This document shows positions 56,016 to 64,000 of a stretch of DNA of 64,000 nucleotides, piece after piece. A program made the position numbers and the translations under genes. Below the pieces are notes generated by a model that was not told the DNA's origin, did not search any database, and saw only the letters and a program-made list of their open reading frames with translations. The stretch is from Eggerthellaceae bacterium. Lineage in GTDB: Bacteria > Actinomycetota > Coriobacteriia > Coriobacteriales > Eggerthellaceae. Position 1 is the first letter of the stretch. Each line of letters starts with the position of its first letter. The stretch is taken from assembly GCA_015062605.1 (NCBI GenBank), contig SUUI01000003.1:62001-126000 (forward strand), in the 5' to 3' direction.

Positions 56016-57266
56016 ATGATAAGTTCTTCTATCGGCTGGCATACGTCGTTTGATTGTCGCATCCACCCGATTGACGCAGCTATTACGAGGTATGAAAACG
56101 TGCTTATAACCACTCAAGAAGAGTTCGAGGCATTTCTTAAATGCGTCGAACGATCCTCTATCCTTGCCATCGACACAGAATTCCTCAGAGAGAGGACGTA
56201 TTATTCAAAACTGTGCCTTTTGCAGATGGCGACTCCTGACGAGGTGGCGCTCATCGATCCATTTGCTGTATCGGATTTAAGCGTTATGGCTTCGGTCTTG
56301 CAAAACCCCGCCGTTACCAAGGTTTTCCATGCTGGATCCCAAGATCTTGAAATCCTTTATCGTGAGGTAGGAGTGTTGCCGGCTCCCATATTCGATACCC
56401 AGGTTGCTGCAACGCTTTTGGGCTATTCCCTCCAAGTAGGGTATGCGGTTTTGGTTTCATCGATATGCGGGGTGACTCTGAAGAAAGCTGATTCGTATAC
56501 CGATTGGTCACGCCGTCCGCTTACAGACTCGCAGCTTCAGTATGCGGCTGATGACGTGCTCTATCTTCCTACCGTCTACCAGACGATGGTCGATGAGCTT
56601 ATCGAGAAGGGTCGTCTTTCTTGGCTTGATGAGGATTTCGCACGCATGAGCGATCCCGATCATTATGTTTCCAATCCTTATGAACGCTATAGGAAGCTTA
56701 AGCGCGTTTCTCATCTTTCGCAGCGCCAACTGTCCGCAGCACGCGAGCTCGCCGCATGGCGTGAGATTGAAGCGTCGAAGCGGAACGTTCCGCGCAAATG
56801 GGTGATGACCGATGAGCAGGTCGTCGAGGTCTGCCGCCGTGAAGCCCGTACGATAGATGAGCTGTTCTTGATTCGCGGCGTGAGAGATTCGCTTTCCACA
56901 CGTGATGCGCGCTCAGTCGTATCGGCGATACAGAAGGGTCTCGATGCGAGCGAGGAGGAATTGCCTGCGTCCGATATCGATTCGCACCGTGAAGCCAACG
57001 TCGACTCCGCACTTGATCTCATGGAGGCAATCGCACGCGTTCGATCCAAGGAGTTCGGTATCGCCATGCAAATCTTGGCCCCGCATGCTGACCTTGTGAA
57101 GCTTGCACGTGGTTACGTTGATGACTGCGAGCTTATGCGAGGGTGGCGCAAATCAATGCTTGGCGACGAACTAGTCAAGCTCCTATCTGGTGAGCTTATG
57201 CTTTCGCTGCATGATTTGGAGTTGACGATTTCCGCATCGTCCGCGAGCGATAAGGCAGGGGAGTAG
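56016..57266 (+). CDS. rnd: Ribonuclease D (3'-5' exonuclease with HRDC)
   Basis: A 416-residue DEDDy exonuclease that trims tRNA precursors. AIDTEFLRERTYY carries the first Asp-Glu pair, HAGSQDLEIL the second site, and the tyrosine-containing YAADDVLYL the last. An HRDC domain follows near residue 235 (RELAAWREIEASKRN), and the C-terminal 120 residues are another helical region. TATATT (55999-56004) lies 11 bases before ATG 56016, so the leader is very short. The first 30 residues are not conserved, and a later start is possible. Confidence 0.9.
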   Translation: MISSSIGWHTSFDCRIHPIDAAITRYENVLITTQEEFEAFLKCVERSSILAIDTEFLRERTYYSKLCLLQMATPDEVALIDPFAVSDLSVMASVLQNPAVTKVFHAGSQDLEILYREVGVLPAPIFDTQVAATLLGYSLQVGYAVLVSSICGVTLKKADSYTDWSRRPLTDSQLQYAADDVLYLPTVYQTMVDELIEKGRLSWLDEDFARMSDPDHYVSNPYERYRKLKRVSHLSQRQLSAARELAAWREIEASKRNVPRKWVMTDEQVVEVCRREARTIDELFLIRGVRDSLSTRDARSVVSAIQKGLDASEEELPASDIDSHREANVDSALDLMEAIARVRSKEFGIAMQILAPHADLVKLARGYVDDCELMRGWRKSMLGDELVKLLSGELMLSLHDLELTISASSASDKAGE

Positions 57267-57268
57267 CC

Positions 57269-58693
57269 ATGGGTGGCGCGCATGAGACGCTTTCCGTTTC
57301 CGCAGCGCTAAACCTTGCGAAAAAGGCCTTAGAGGGCGTAGTCGTTCGTATTATTGGCGAGGTTTCCGAAGTATCAATCAAAGCAGGTTACAAGGCGGTT
57401 TATTTTTCCATCAAGGATGAGAAGTCAAGCTTGCCTTGCATGATGTGGAATAACCGCTACGCAGAATGCGATGTCGATTTGCGTGTCGGTATGCTCGTTG
57501 AGTTGACAGGTAGATTCTCGCTATACGCAGCGAAGGGACGCATGAATTTCGATGTTTCCTCCATCTCGAAAGCTGGCGAAGGAGATTTACGTCTCAAGGT
57601 CGCAAATCTTGCAAAAAAGCTCGCATCCGAGGGGCTCATGGACGCGTCTAAGAAGCGCTCTGCGCCCACGTTTGCGACAACCATAGGCCTTGTCACTTCT
57701 CCGCGCGGTGATGCCGTCCATGATGTTCTCCGCACGCTTAGACGGCGTTTTCCGCTCGCTCGCGTTGTCTTCGCGGGAGTTCCCGTCGAAGGGGAGAAAG
57801 CCCCCTTAGGGATAATCGAGGGCGTACGTTGCGTTGTCGATGCCGGCGCAGAGCTGGTGCTTATCGTTCGCGGAGGCGGTTCGTACGAGGATTTGATGCC
57901 CTTCAATGACGAGGGCCTTGCACGTGCGATAGCCTCATGTCCGGTTCCGGTTATTACAGGTATCGGGCACGAACCGGATACGACGATAGCCGACATGGTG
58001 GCTGATGTTCGAGCCTCAACTCCCACGGGTGCAGCACAAGAGGCGAGCCCTTCTCCGGAATTGCTCCGTGAGCTATTCGTTCGGCGATCTATGGAGTTGG
58101 ATAATTCAATCAATCGTCGGATCGATATAGAGGAAAGCAATCTCGACGGGTATCTTAAAAAGCCTATCTTTCTTGATTCGACGGAGCTATTAGCTCAATC
58201 CTATCTCGCAACCGATTCGCTCGCTCAGCGTCTTTCTGTCGCGCTACCTGGCAATATAAAGCGGAACGAGGACGCTCTTTCGCGTGCGAAAACGAAACTC
58301 ACCGCAATGCTCCCTCATGTCCTCGGTAGTTACGAATATGAAGTTAAGGCATCATATGAGGCGCTGCTCAACCAAAAGGATGCCCTGCTTGTTCCCTTTG
58401 AGCATGCAATGTCCTTGACGGCATCTCGCTTACATGATCTTTCACCTCTTGCTGTGCTTAGCAGAGGCTATTCGATGGTGCAGGACGAAAGTGGCTCGAT
58501 TATCAAATCGATTAAGCGAATCGCCGTCGACGATCAGCTGAACGTCTTCTTTTCCGATGGTGGATTCACATGCGTTGTGACAGAAGTACCCGCTGTCGGA
58601 GGGGATATGTGCATAGTCGATTTAAGGGGTATCGATAGAAGAGACGATGATACGGACGCCGTATCTGAAGAGTGGAAGGAAACACTATGGTAG
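57269..58693 (+). CDS. xseA: Exodeoxyribonuclease VII large subunit
   Basis: A 474-residue nuclease subunit that digests single-stranded DNA with XseB. The N-terminal OB fold (residues about 10-110) precedes the catalytic core with SPRGDAVHDVLRTLRRRFP, VIRGGGS-like IVRGGGSYEDL, and TGIGHEPDTTIADMVAD. The C-terminal part is helical. ATG at 57269 begins two bases after rnd. It overlaps xseB by seven bases. Confidence 0.95.
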   Translation: MGGAHETLSVSAALNLAKKALEGVVVRIIGEVSEVSIKAGYKAVYFSIKDEKSSLPCMMWNNRYAECDVDLRVGMLVELTGRFSLYAAKGRMNFDVSSISKAGEGDLRLKVANLAKKLASEGLMDASKKRSAPTFATTIGLVTSPRGDAVHDVLRTLRRRFPLARVVFAGVPVEGEKAPLGIIEGVRCVVDAGAELVLIVRGGGSYEDLMPFNDEGLARAIASCPVPVITGIGHEPDTTIADMVADVRASTPTGAAQEASPSPELLRELFVRRSMELDNSINRRIDIEESNLDGYLKKPIFLDSTELLAQSYLATDSLAQRLSVALPGNIKRNEDALSRAKTKLTAMLPHVLGSYEYEVKASYEALLNQKDALLVPFEHAMSLTASRLHDLSPLAVLSRGYSMVQDESGSIIKSIKRIAVDDQLNVFFSDGGFTCVVTEVPAVGGDMCIVDLRGIDRRDDDTDAVSEEWKETLW

Positions 58694-58938
58694 AGACCCA
58701 AACAGACCCGGGTTCCCTTACGTTCAAGGAAGCTATGGACGAACTCGATGGTATCGTCGCATCTCTTGAGAGCAACACTCTCGAACTTGAGGAGAGCCTC
58801 TTGCGCTACGAGCGCGGTGTCGCTCTTTTGGCATCGCTGCAGACGCGTCTTTCCCAAGCGCGTCAGCAGGTCGATGTATTGATTGGCAAACTCGAGGAAA
58901 CTCCCGAAGATGAGGTTAACGATACCACGCTTTCCTAA
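58687..58938 (+). CDS. xseB: Exodeoxyribonuclease VII small subunit
   Basis: An 83-residue helical protein with FKEAMDELDGIVASLES and ELEESLLRYERGVALL, the family core. Several XseB copies coat the XseA helix. ATG at 58687 has GGAAGGAAA just upstream, within xseA. Confidence 0.94.
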   Translation: MVETQTDPGSLTFKEAMDELDGIVASLESNTLELEESLLRYERGVALLASLQTRLSQARQQVDVLIGKLEETPEDEVNDTTLS

Positions 58939-58999
58939 GAGGTTTTGTTCTCGTTTGCATGCGAACCGTCTGCCGATTGTGTGCATCATACGTATGTGA

Positions 59000-59028
59000 T
59001 TGAGTTTCTCCAATTCTTAAAATATATT
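59000..59028 (+). promoter_or_regulatory. ackA promoter
   Basis: TTGAGT (59000-59005), 17-base spacer, TATATT (59023-59028), 25 bases before the ackA start. Confidence 0.75.
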
Positions 59029-59053
59029 AATTGGAACAAAGAAGGAGTAACTC

Positions 59054-60256
59054 ATGAATGTTCTGGTCATCAACGCAGGCTCGTCCTCATTGAAATACCA
59101 GTTGATCAACGTCGAAACCCAGCGCGTTTTAGCAAAGGGTGTTTGCGAGTGCGTCGGTTCTCCTGATTCTTTCCTTAAGCATGGCCTCGATGATAACGAG
59201 GTTAAGATCATGACCCAACTCGAGGATCACAATGCCGCTATGGCGCTTGTCCTCGAGAATCTCACTTCAGGTCCGAATAAAGCCATCGATTCGCTCGATG
59301 AGATAGGCGCAGTCGGTCATCGTATCGTGCAGGGTGGTAAATATTTCGATCGCTCGGTTTTAGTTGATGACGATGTCATTCAGAAGATCGACGAGCTTGC
59401 CGAGCTTGCTCCTCTGCACAATAAGCCTTCGCTCATGGGGATTTACGCATGCAGGGAACTCATGCCTGATGTTCCCCAGGTCGTAGTGTTCGATACTTCG
59501 TTCTTCCAGTCGCTTCAACCTTATGTGTATACGTATCCGATTCCACTCGAGCTTTCCCAGAAGTACTCCATTCGCAAGTATGGAGCACACGGCACATCTC
59601 ATCGCTATATTGCGGAGCGTGCTGCCGTCGTGCTTGATGAGCCGCTCGACGACTTGAAGCTCATCACATGCCATTTGGGCAATGGGTGCTCCGTATCAGC
59701 CATCGACCACGGCATCGCCATCGACACGTCGATGGGTTTAACGCCGCTTGACGGTCTGATGATGGGTACACGTTGCGGCTCGATTGATCCCTCCATAGTG
59801 ACCTTCCTGATGGAACATGAGGGGCTTTCCCCCGAAGAGATGAACACGCTTCTGAACAAGAAATCCGGCCTTTTAGGCATCTCAGGGATCTCCAATGACT
59901 TGCGTAGCGTGCGCGATGCCTCCGAAGCGGGTGACGAGCGTGCGATGCTTGCGTATGAGATGTATTCGTATTCGGTGAAGAAGTACATCGGCCAATACAT
60001 GGCTGTCATGGGCGGCGTCGATGCCATCGTGCTTACGGCAGGAGTGGGCGAGAACTGCGCAAAGATGCGCAGGATGATCTTCTCGGGCTTACAGCCCCTC
60101 GGGATCGTGCTTGACGAGGAGCGGAATCGCGAGGTCGGATTCGAGCGCGAGATCTCAACTGATGATTCCGATGTTTGCATCATCATCATACCTACGAACG
60201 AAGAGTACATGATCGCCCGTGACACCTACGAGATCATTCAAGAGGGCATCTACTAG
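59054..60256 (+). CDS. ackA: Acetate kinase
   Basis: A 400-residue ASKHA kinase that makes ATP from acetyl phosphate in fermentation. VLVINAGSSSLKYQL at the N-terminus, the VVFDTSFFQSL region, GAHGTSHRYI, HLGNGCSV and the C-terminal IPTNEEYMIARD are intact. ATG at 59054 with AAGAAGGAG. It is transcribed from its own promoter toward pta; the usual pta-ackA operon is not present. Confidence 0.97.
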   Translation: MNVLVINAGSSSLKYQLINVETQRVLAKGVCECVGSPDSFLKHGLDDNEVKIMTQLEDHNAAMALVLENLTSGPNKAIDSLDEIGAVGHRIVQGGKYFDRSVLVDDDVIQKIDELAELAPLHNKPSLMGIYACRELMPDVPQVVVFDTSFFQSLQPYVYTYPIPLELSQKYSIRKYGAHGTSHRYIAERAAVVLDEPLDDLKLITCHLGNGCSVSAIDHGIAIDTSMGLTPLDGLMMGTRCGSIDPSIVTFLMEHEGLSPEEMNTLLNKKSGLLGISGISNDLRSVRDASEAGDERAMLAYEMYSYSVKKYIGQYMAVMGGVDAIVLTAGVGENCAKMRRMIFSGLQPLGIVLDEERNREVGFEREISTDDSDVCIIIIPTNEEYMIARDTYEIIQEGIY

Positions 60257-60287
60257 CGAGCGCAAGACCTATACTTATTGCAATGCA

Positions 60288-60307
60288 AAGGCCCCTTTCG
60301 GGGCCTT
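60288..60307. terminator. Shared hairpin between convergent ackA and pta
   Basis: Stem AAGGCCCC (60288-60295) / GGGGCCTT (60300-60307), loop TTTC. It can serve both strands; T runs are short on each side. Confidence 0.75.
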
Positions 60308-60336
60308 ATTGCTTGTATTGTTGTCTCGTTACTGCG

Positions 60337-61335
60337 CTATTCCTTGTCACGTGCTTGCGCTTGGACGCATGTGATGGCGATAACGCCAGCGATATCAGCG
60401 GCCGAGCATCCACGTGAAAGGTCGTTCACGGGAGCAGCGAGCCCTTGTGTGAGAGGACCATACGCTTCTGCGTGAGCAAGGCGCTGCACGAGTTTGTAGC
60501 CGATATTGCCTGCATCGAGGTCGGGGAAGATGAGCACATTGGCTTTGCCGGCGACAGGGGATTCGGGTGCTTTCGAGGCACCGACTTCTGGAACGATCGC
60601 TGCATCGAGCTGAAGCTCGCCGTCCAGTAGGATTTCAGGGGCAAGCTCTTTTGCGATTCGGGTTGCCTCGACGACTTTGGCAGTCTCATCGTTTTTAGCG
60701 GAGCCGTAGCTTGAATGAGACAGCATTGCGACGATAGGTTCGGTCCCGATGATGGATTTCCAAGTCTTCGCTGAATTCACTGAGATGTGGGCGAGGCGCT
60801 CGGCATCAGGTTGCACTTCAAGACCGCAATCAGAGAAGAGGAAGGTTCCGTTCTCTCCAAATGTGCAATCGGGGACGACCATCACGAAATAGGAGCTCAC
60901 AAGCTTGACTCCTGGTTGCGTGCGGAGTATCTGGAGGGACGGACGAAGCACGTCGCCTGTTGCATTGCAGGCTCCAGCCACCATGCCATCCGCTCGTCCG
61001 GTTTTCACCATCATGACGCCGAAGTATAAGACGCTATCGATGAGCGAGTAGGCTTTCTCTAAGGTAACACCCTTATGGGCTCGCAGCTCTGCGAGCTTTC
61101 CCGCAAACTCATCACGCAATTCGGACGTTTTCGGATTGATGACGGTTGCGTCGGCAATGTCGATGCCCGACTGTTCGATTTCAGTCGGATCGCCGAGTAT
61201 GATCAGGCTGGCGTAACCTTGATCAAGCACGATTTTCGCTGCTTCAAGCGTGCGGATATCGTTTCCCTCCGGTAAGACGATGGTCTTCTTGTCGGTTTTC
61301 GCTTGTGCGATCATGGAATCTAAGAAGCGGGTCAT
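60337..61335 (-). CDS. pta: Phosphate acetyltransferase
   Basis: A 332-residue short-form Pta, without the DRTGG regulatory domain of E. coli Pta. VLPEGNDIRTLEAA, KTGRADGMVAGACNATGDVLRP, MLSHSSYGSAKN and LDGELQLDAAIVPEVGASKAPESPVAGKANV (seen in pieces) are conserved. It converts acetyl-CoA and phosphate to acetyl phosphate, the substrate of AckA. Start is ATG at 61335 with AGGAAAGGA upstream. A tandem repeat lies in its upstream region. Confidence 0.96.
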   Translation of the reverse strand: MTRFLDSMIAQAKTDKKTIVLPEGNDIRTLEAAKIVLDQGYASLIILGDPTEIEQSGIDIADATVINPKTSELRDEFAGKLAELRAHKGVTLEKAYSLIDSVLYFGVMMVKTGRADGMVAGACNATGDVLRPSLQILRTQPGVKLVSSYFVMVVPDCTFGENGTFLFSDCGLEVQPDAERLAHISVNSAKTWKSIIGTEPIVAMLSHSSYGSAKNDETAKVVEATRIAKELAPEILLDGELQLDAAIVPEVGASKAPESPVAGKANVLIFPDLDAGNIGYKLVQRLAHAEAYGPLTQGLAAPVNDLSRGCSAADIAGVIAITCVQAQARDKE

Positions 61336-61353
61336 GAGTATTCCTTTCCTCGG

Positions 61354-61373
61354 TTATCTGAAGTTTATCTGAA
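61354..61373. repeat. Tandem 9-bp direct repeat upstream of pta
   Basis: TTATCTGAA at 61354-61362 and again at 61365-61373, 11 bases apart, about one helical turn. It lies 19-38 bases before the pta start and about 100 bases before glf, and could be a regulator site. Function is inferred. Confidence 0.5.
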
Positions 61374-61470
61374 TATTTCAATAATCCCAATCATCATTCT
61401 CTAAGAGGATACAATGCATAGCGGATGCATCGGATGCGTCTGTTTTCATGCGATTAGTGAGAGGGTACCC

Positions 61471-62685
61471 ATGGCAGTTCGTTACGCTGATTTTAAAGAT
61501 GTCGATATCACTTCCTTCGATGTCTTAGTTGTTGGCAGCGGTTTCGCAGGCAGCGTTATCGCCCGAGAGATGGCCGAACGCGGCGAAAAGCGCGTTTTGA
61601 TCATTGAGAAACGCTCCCATATCGGCGGCAACATGTATGATTCATACGACGATGCAGGCATCCTTATCCATAACTATGGTCCGCATATCTTCCATACCAA
61701 TGACAAGCGTGCGTTCGATTACGTTTGCCGTTTCACGGAGTGGCGAGACTATCAGCATGAAGTCCTTTCAAATTGGTATGGCACATACATGCCGGTACCG
61801 TTCAATAAGAATTCCATGCGCATCGTCTTCGGTCCCGAGAAGGCACAGAAGTATATTGAGAAACTCATTGATACCTTCGGTGACGAGCGCAAAGTTACCA
61901 TTAACGAGCTGCGTTCGCAGGACGACGCTGATCTCGCCGAGATTGCCGACTTCGTGTACAAGAACGTATTTTTGTATTACACGCAAAAGCAGTGGGGTCT
62001 TACCCCCGAAGAGGTCGATCCTTCGGTTACGGCGCGCGTACCCGTATTCATCTCCGAGGACAACCGCTATTTCCAAGATGCATACCAAGGCATGCCCGCG
62101 CATGGATATACGCCGCTTTTCGAGAATATGCTCGACCACGAGAACATCACCGTGTGTTTAGACACCGAGGCGGAAAGCGTATTCGAGCTCGTATTCGAAA
62201 GCAGGGCTGAGGATGCGCCGCTGCAATCCATTCGAGTTAAGGACGTAGATTTCACAAACCCGATCATCTACACCGGTCCTTTGGACGAGCTCTTCCTCTC
62301 GCGTTTCGGGCGTCTTCCGTATAGAAGCCTTGATTTTGACTTCGAAACCTTGGAGCAAGAAGTGTATCAGCCTTGCGGTACCGTTAACTACACCGTCACG
62401 GAAGACTTCACACGCATCACCGAGTTCAAATACCTGACCGGGCAGCAAAGCCCTCGTACGACCATAATGCGCGAGTACAGCAAAGTCTATGAGGACCCGA
62501 TGACCCAAACGCCGTATTATGCCATCATCAATGATGAGAACAATGCTCATTACCAACGCTATAAGAGCCTTACCGATCATCTTCCGAATTTCTATGCATT
62601 AGGTCGTTTGGCGGAGTACCGCTATTACAACATGGACGTGATCATCGGGCGCGCGCTTGCGCTTGCTGACGAATTGCTGAAGTAA
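61471..62685 (+). CDS. glf: UDP-galactopyranose mutase
   Basis: A 404-residue flavoenzyme that converts UDP-galactopyranose to UDP-galactofuranose for cell-surface glycans. The FAD-binding VVGSGFAGSVIARE, IEKRSHIGGNMYDS, GPHIFHTND and PVPFN motifs are complete. ATG at 61471 with GAGAGGG is preferred; TACAAT (61410-61415) overlaps an earlier in-frame ATG at 61414, which is therefore unlikely. A glycosyltransferase follows two bases after the stop. Confidence 0.96.
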   Translation: MAVRYADFKDVDITSFDVLVVGSGFAGSVIAREMAERGEKRVLIIEKRSHIGGNMYDSYDDAGILIHNYGPHIFHTNDKRAFDYVCRFTEWRDYQHEVLSNWYGTYMPVPFNKNSMRIVFGPEKAQKYIEKLIDTFGDERKVTINELRSQDDADLAEIADFVYKNVFLYYTQKQWGLTPEEVDPSVTARVPVFISEDNRYFQDAYQGMPAHGYTPLFENMLDHENITVCLDTEAESVFELVFESRAEDAPLQSIRVKDVDFTNPIIYTGPLDELFLSRFGRLPYRSLDFDFETLEQEVYQPCGTVNYTVTEDFTRITEFKYLTGQQSPRTTIMREYSKVYEDPMTQTPYYAIINDENNAHYQRYKSLTDHLPNFYALGRLAEYRYYNMDVIIGRALALADELLK

Positions 62686-62687
62686 CG

Positions 62688-63722
62688 ATGCTCAGGTATT
62701 CCAAAAGCGTTACATTCGCTGTACCGTGTTACAACTCGGCAGAGTATATGGACACATGCATCGAGTCCATCCTGAAATGCGGTGACGATATCGAGATCAT
62801 CATCGTTGACGATGGGTCGACCAAAGACGAAACTCCCAGAAAAGCGGACGAGTGGGCGGAGAAGTATCCGACCGTCATCCGTGCGATTCATCAGGAAAAC
62901 GCTGGTCATGGCGGTGCGGTCAACACTGGCCTTTTGAATGCTCGTGGGCGATACTTCAAAGTCGTTGATTCTGACGATTGGCTGGATGAGGAAGCCATGC
63001 AAAAGGTCATGGCATATATCCGCCCGCAGTGCGAGCTCCATTATCCGACTGATCTTGTAGTAGCGAACTATGTGTATGAGAAGGTTCACGAGAACAAGCG
63101 CACCGTCATGCACTATCGCAACGTGTTTCCCCAAGAGGACCAATTCACGTGGGACGATATTGGCCATTTCCATGCGAGCCAGTATCTTTTAATGCATTCT
63201 GTGTTCTACCGAACCGACTTGTTGCGCGATATGAACTTGAAGTTGCCCGAGCATTGCTTCTATGTGGATAACATCTTCGTATATGCACCGTTGCCCAAGG
63301 TCAGAACAATCTATTACATCGATGCTGATGCGTATCGGTATTACATCGGCAGAGAAGGCCAGAGCGTGAACGAAGACGTCATGAAGTCTCGTATCGACCA
63401 GCAGATTACCATCACGAAGGTCATGATCGATGCTGCGCAGCTCCCCGACGATGTAGAGAGCAAGGATCTCGAGCGCTATATGGAGAATTACCTTTCGATG
63501 ATGATGTGCATCTGTTCGATATTCTTACGTATGATCGATACAGATGAGGCAGAGGTAAAGCGAAAAGAAATCTGGAACTACCTAAAAGAGCACAATCCGA
63601 AATGCTATAAGAGTGTACGCCGCCACCTCATCAATAGATTTACAAATATTCCTTCTGCTTTGGGCCGTAAGGCGGGAATCGCTGGTTACCGTATCGCTCA
63701 GAAGATCTTCAAGTTCAACTAA
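62688..63722 (+). CDS. Glycosyltransferase family 2
   Basis: A 344-residue GT-A fold enzyme. FAVPCYNSAEYMDTCIESIL, VDDGSTK and VDSDDWLD (the D-x-D metal site) are clear. The C-terminal third is helical, without a membrane span, and contains YRYYIGREGQSVN. Being coupled to glf, it may use UDP-galactofuranose, but donor and acceptor cannot be read from sequence. Confidence 0.9.
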   Translation: MLRYSKSVTFAVPCYNSAEYMDTCIESILKCGDDIEIIIVDDGSTKDETPRKADEWAEKYPTVIRAIHQENAGHGGAVNTGLLNARGRYFKVVDSDDWLDEEAMQKVMAYIRPQCELHYPTDLVVANYVYEKVHENKRTVMHYRNVFPQEDQFTWDDIGHFHASQYLLMHSVFYRTDLLRDMNLKLPEHCFYVDNIFVYAPLPKVRTIYYIDADAYRYYIGREGQSVNEDVMKSRIDQQITITKVMIDAAQLPDDVESKDLERYMENYLSMMMCICSIFLRMIDTDEAEVKRKEIWNYLKEHNPKCYKSVRRHLINRFTNIPSALGRKAGIAGYRIAQKIFKFN

Positions 63723-63750
63723 CGAATGGCTTTAATACCCAATAAAGAAG

Positions 63751-63770
63751 ATGCCCCGATTACGGGGCAT
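63751..63770. terminator. Hairpin between convergent genes near the window end
   Basis: Perfect 8-bp stem ATGCCCCG (63751-63758) / CGGGGCAT (63763-63770), loop ATTA, then TGTT. Serves the glycosyltransferase gene and possibly the minus-strand gene. Confidence 0.8.
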
Positions 63771-63800
63771 TGTTAATTTGGGTTTGCGATTGCCGTTTTG

Positions 63801-64000
63801 CTATAAGAGGTCGTCTTCCTCTTCGTAGCCGAAGATAACCTTCCTCATGCCCGTGATGAGTTGTTCGTTCTCGTCGTGAGTGCGCACTGATACGCAGAAA
63901 CAGCGGTTGTCGGGTAGACCCGGGGTATTCTGGAGCGTGCGAACCATGAAGCCCGAGAGTTGTAGTCTATGCATCAGGTCATTTACATCTCGCACGCCTA
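63801..64000 (-). CDS. C-terminal end of a class I/II (HisC/CobD-like) aminotransferase, truncated by the window
   Basis: About 66 residues are seen; the frame is open to the window edge, so the gene extends beyond it. The segment LHRLQLSGFMVRTL-like HRLQLSGFMVRTLQNTPGL followed by CFCVSVRTHDENEQL is the usual C-terminal end of PLP-dependent aminotransferases of the HisC type, where VSVRT carries the substrate-binding Arg. An acidic EEEDDLL tail follows. Fusion to a nucleotidyltransferase is known for some relatives and cannot be excluded. Confidence 0.65.
   Translation of the reverse strand, partial: GVRDVNDLMHRLQLSGFMVRTLQNTPGLPDNRCFCVSVRTHDENEQLITGMRKVIFGYEEEDDLL

Overview
The window reads as a chromosomal segment of an anaerobic actinobacterium of the class Coriobacteriia, most likely near Eggerthellaceae; the species cannot be named from sequence alone. 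Grounds: moderately GC-rich DNA with GTG and TTG starts, whiA with rapZ and yvcK, scpAB next to aroA-cmk-ispH, a membrane pyrophosphatase, acetate kinase and phosphotransacetylase, a 2-hydroxyacyl-CoA dehydratase-type activase, and an orphan MtaA/UroD-type methyltransferase. No rRNA, CRISPR array, insertion sequence or prophage was seen. Six tRNA genes were found.

Layout. 1-4361 (+): the end of a PTS IIC-like permease, a membrane-anchored glycerophosphodiester phosphodiesterase, a metallophosphoesterase, and a three-domain fusion of winged HTH, LicC-like nucleotidyltransferase and LicA-like choline kinase. The fusion gene and the phosphodiesterase gene carry similar TGTTC/GAACA elements against their -10 boxes. 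4364-9606 (-): a split activase/dehydratase pair, pgeF and tRNA-Val(CAC). 9754-14832 (+): the methyltransferase, trpS, a CAT-anticodon tRNA, an ABC-F protein and trmL. 14886-21692 (+): a site-2 protease, scpA-scpB, a pseudouridine synthase, aroA, cmk, plsC, ispH. 21832-30086 (+): an attenuator-like leader followed by rimP-nusA-ylxR-infB-rbfA-nrnA-truB-ribF. 30290-37390 (+): hppA, azlCD, rplS, rnhB, trmFO, a xerC-type recombinase. 37517-47494 (+): uvrA, gdhA, a DUF5662 gene, then uvrC-rapZ-yvcK-whiA. 47546-52517 (+): gap-pgk-tpiA-gpmI-secG. 52598-53191: tRNAs Leu(GAG), Val(GAC, minus), Gly(GCC) and Cys(GCA). 53247-58938: an unrecognised membrane-anchored protein (-), terC (+), a diacylglycerol kinase-family gene (-), rnd, xseA, xseB (+). 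59054-61335: ackA (+) facing pta (-). 61471-64000: glf, a family 2 glycosyltransferase, and the C-terminal end of an aminotransferase (-).

How the genes work together. Most of the window is a conserved core for translation, repair, chromosome segregation and lower glycolysis with acetate-forming energy conservation and a PPi-driven ion pump. The least ordinary part is the first 9 kb: a possible phosphocholine module (phosphodiester hydrolysis, choline phosphorylation, CDP activation) with an inferred built-in regulator, followed by a radical-dehydratase-type activation protein split over two ORFs. The best regulatory observation outside that region is the leader before rimP-nusA, where two mutually exclusive hairpins, one a terminator, can be drawn.
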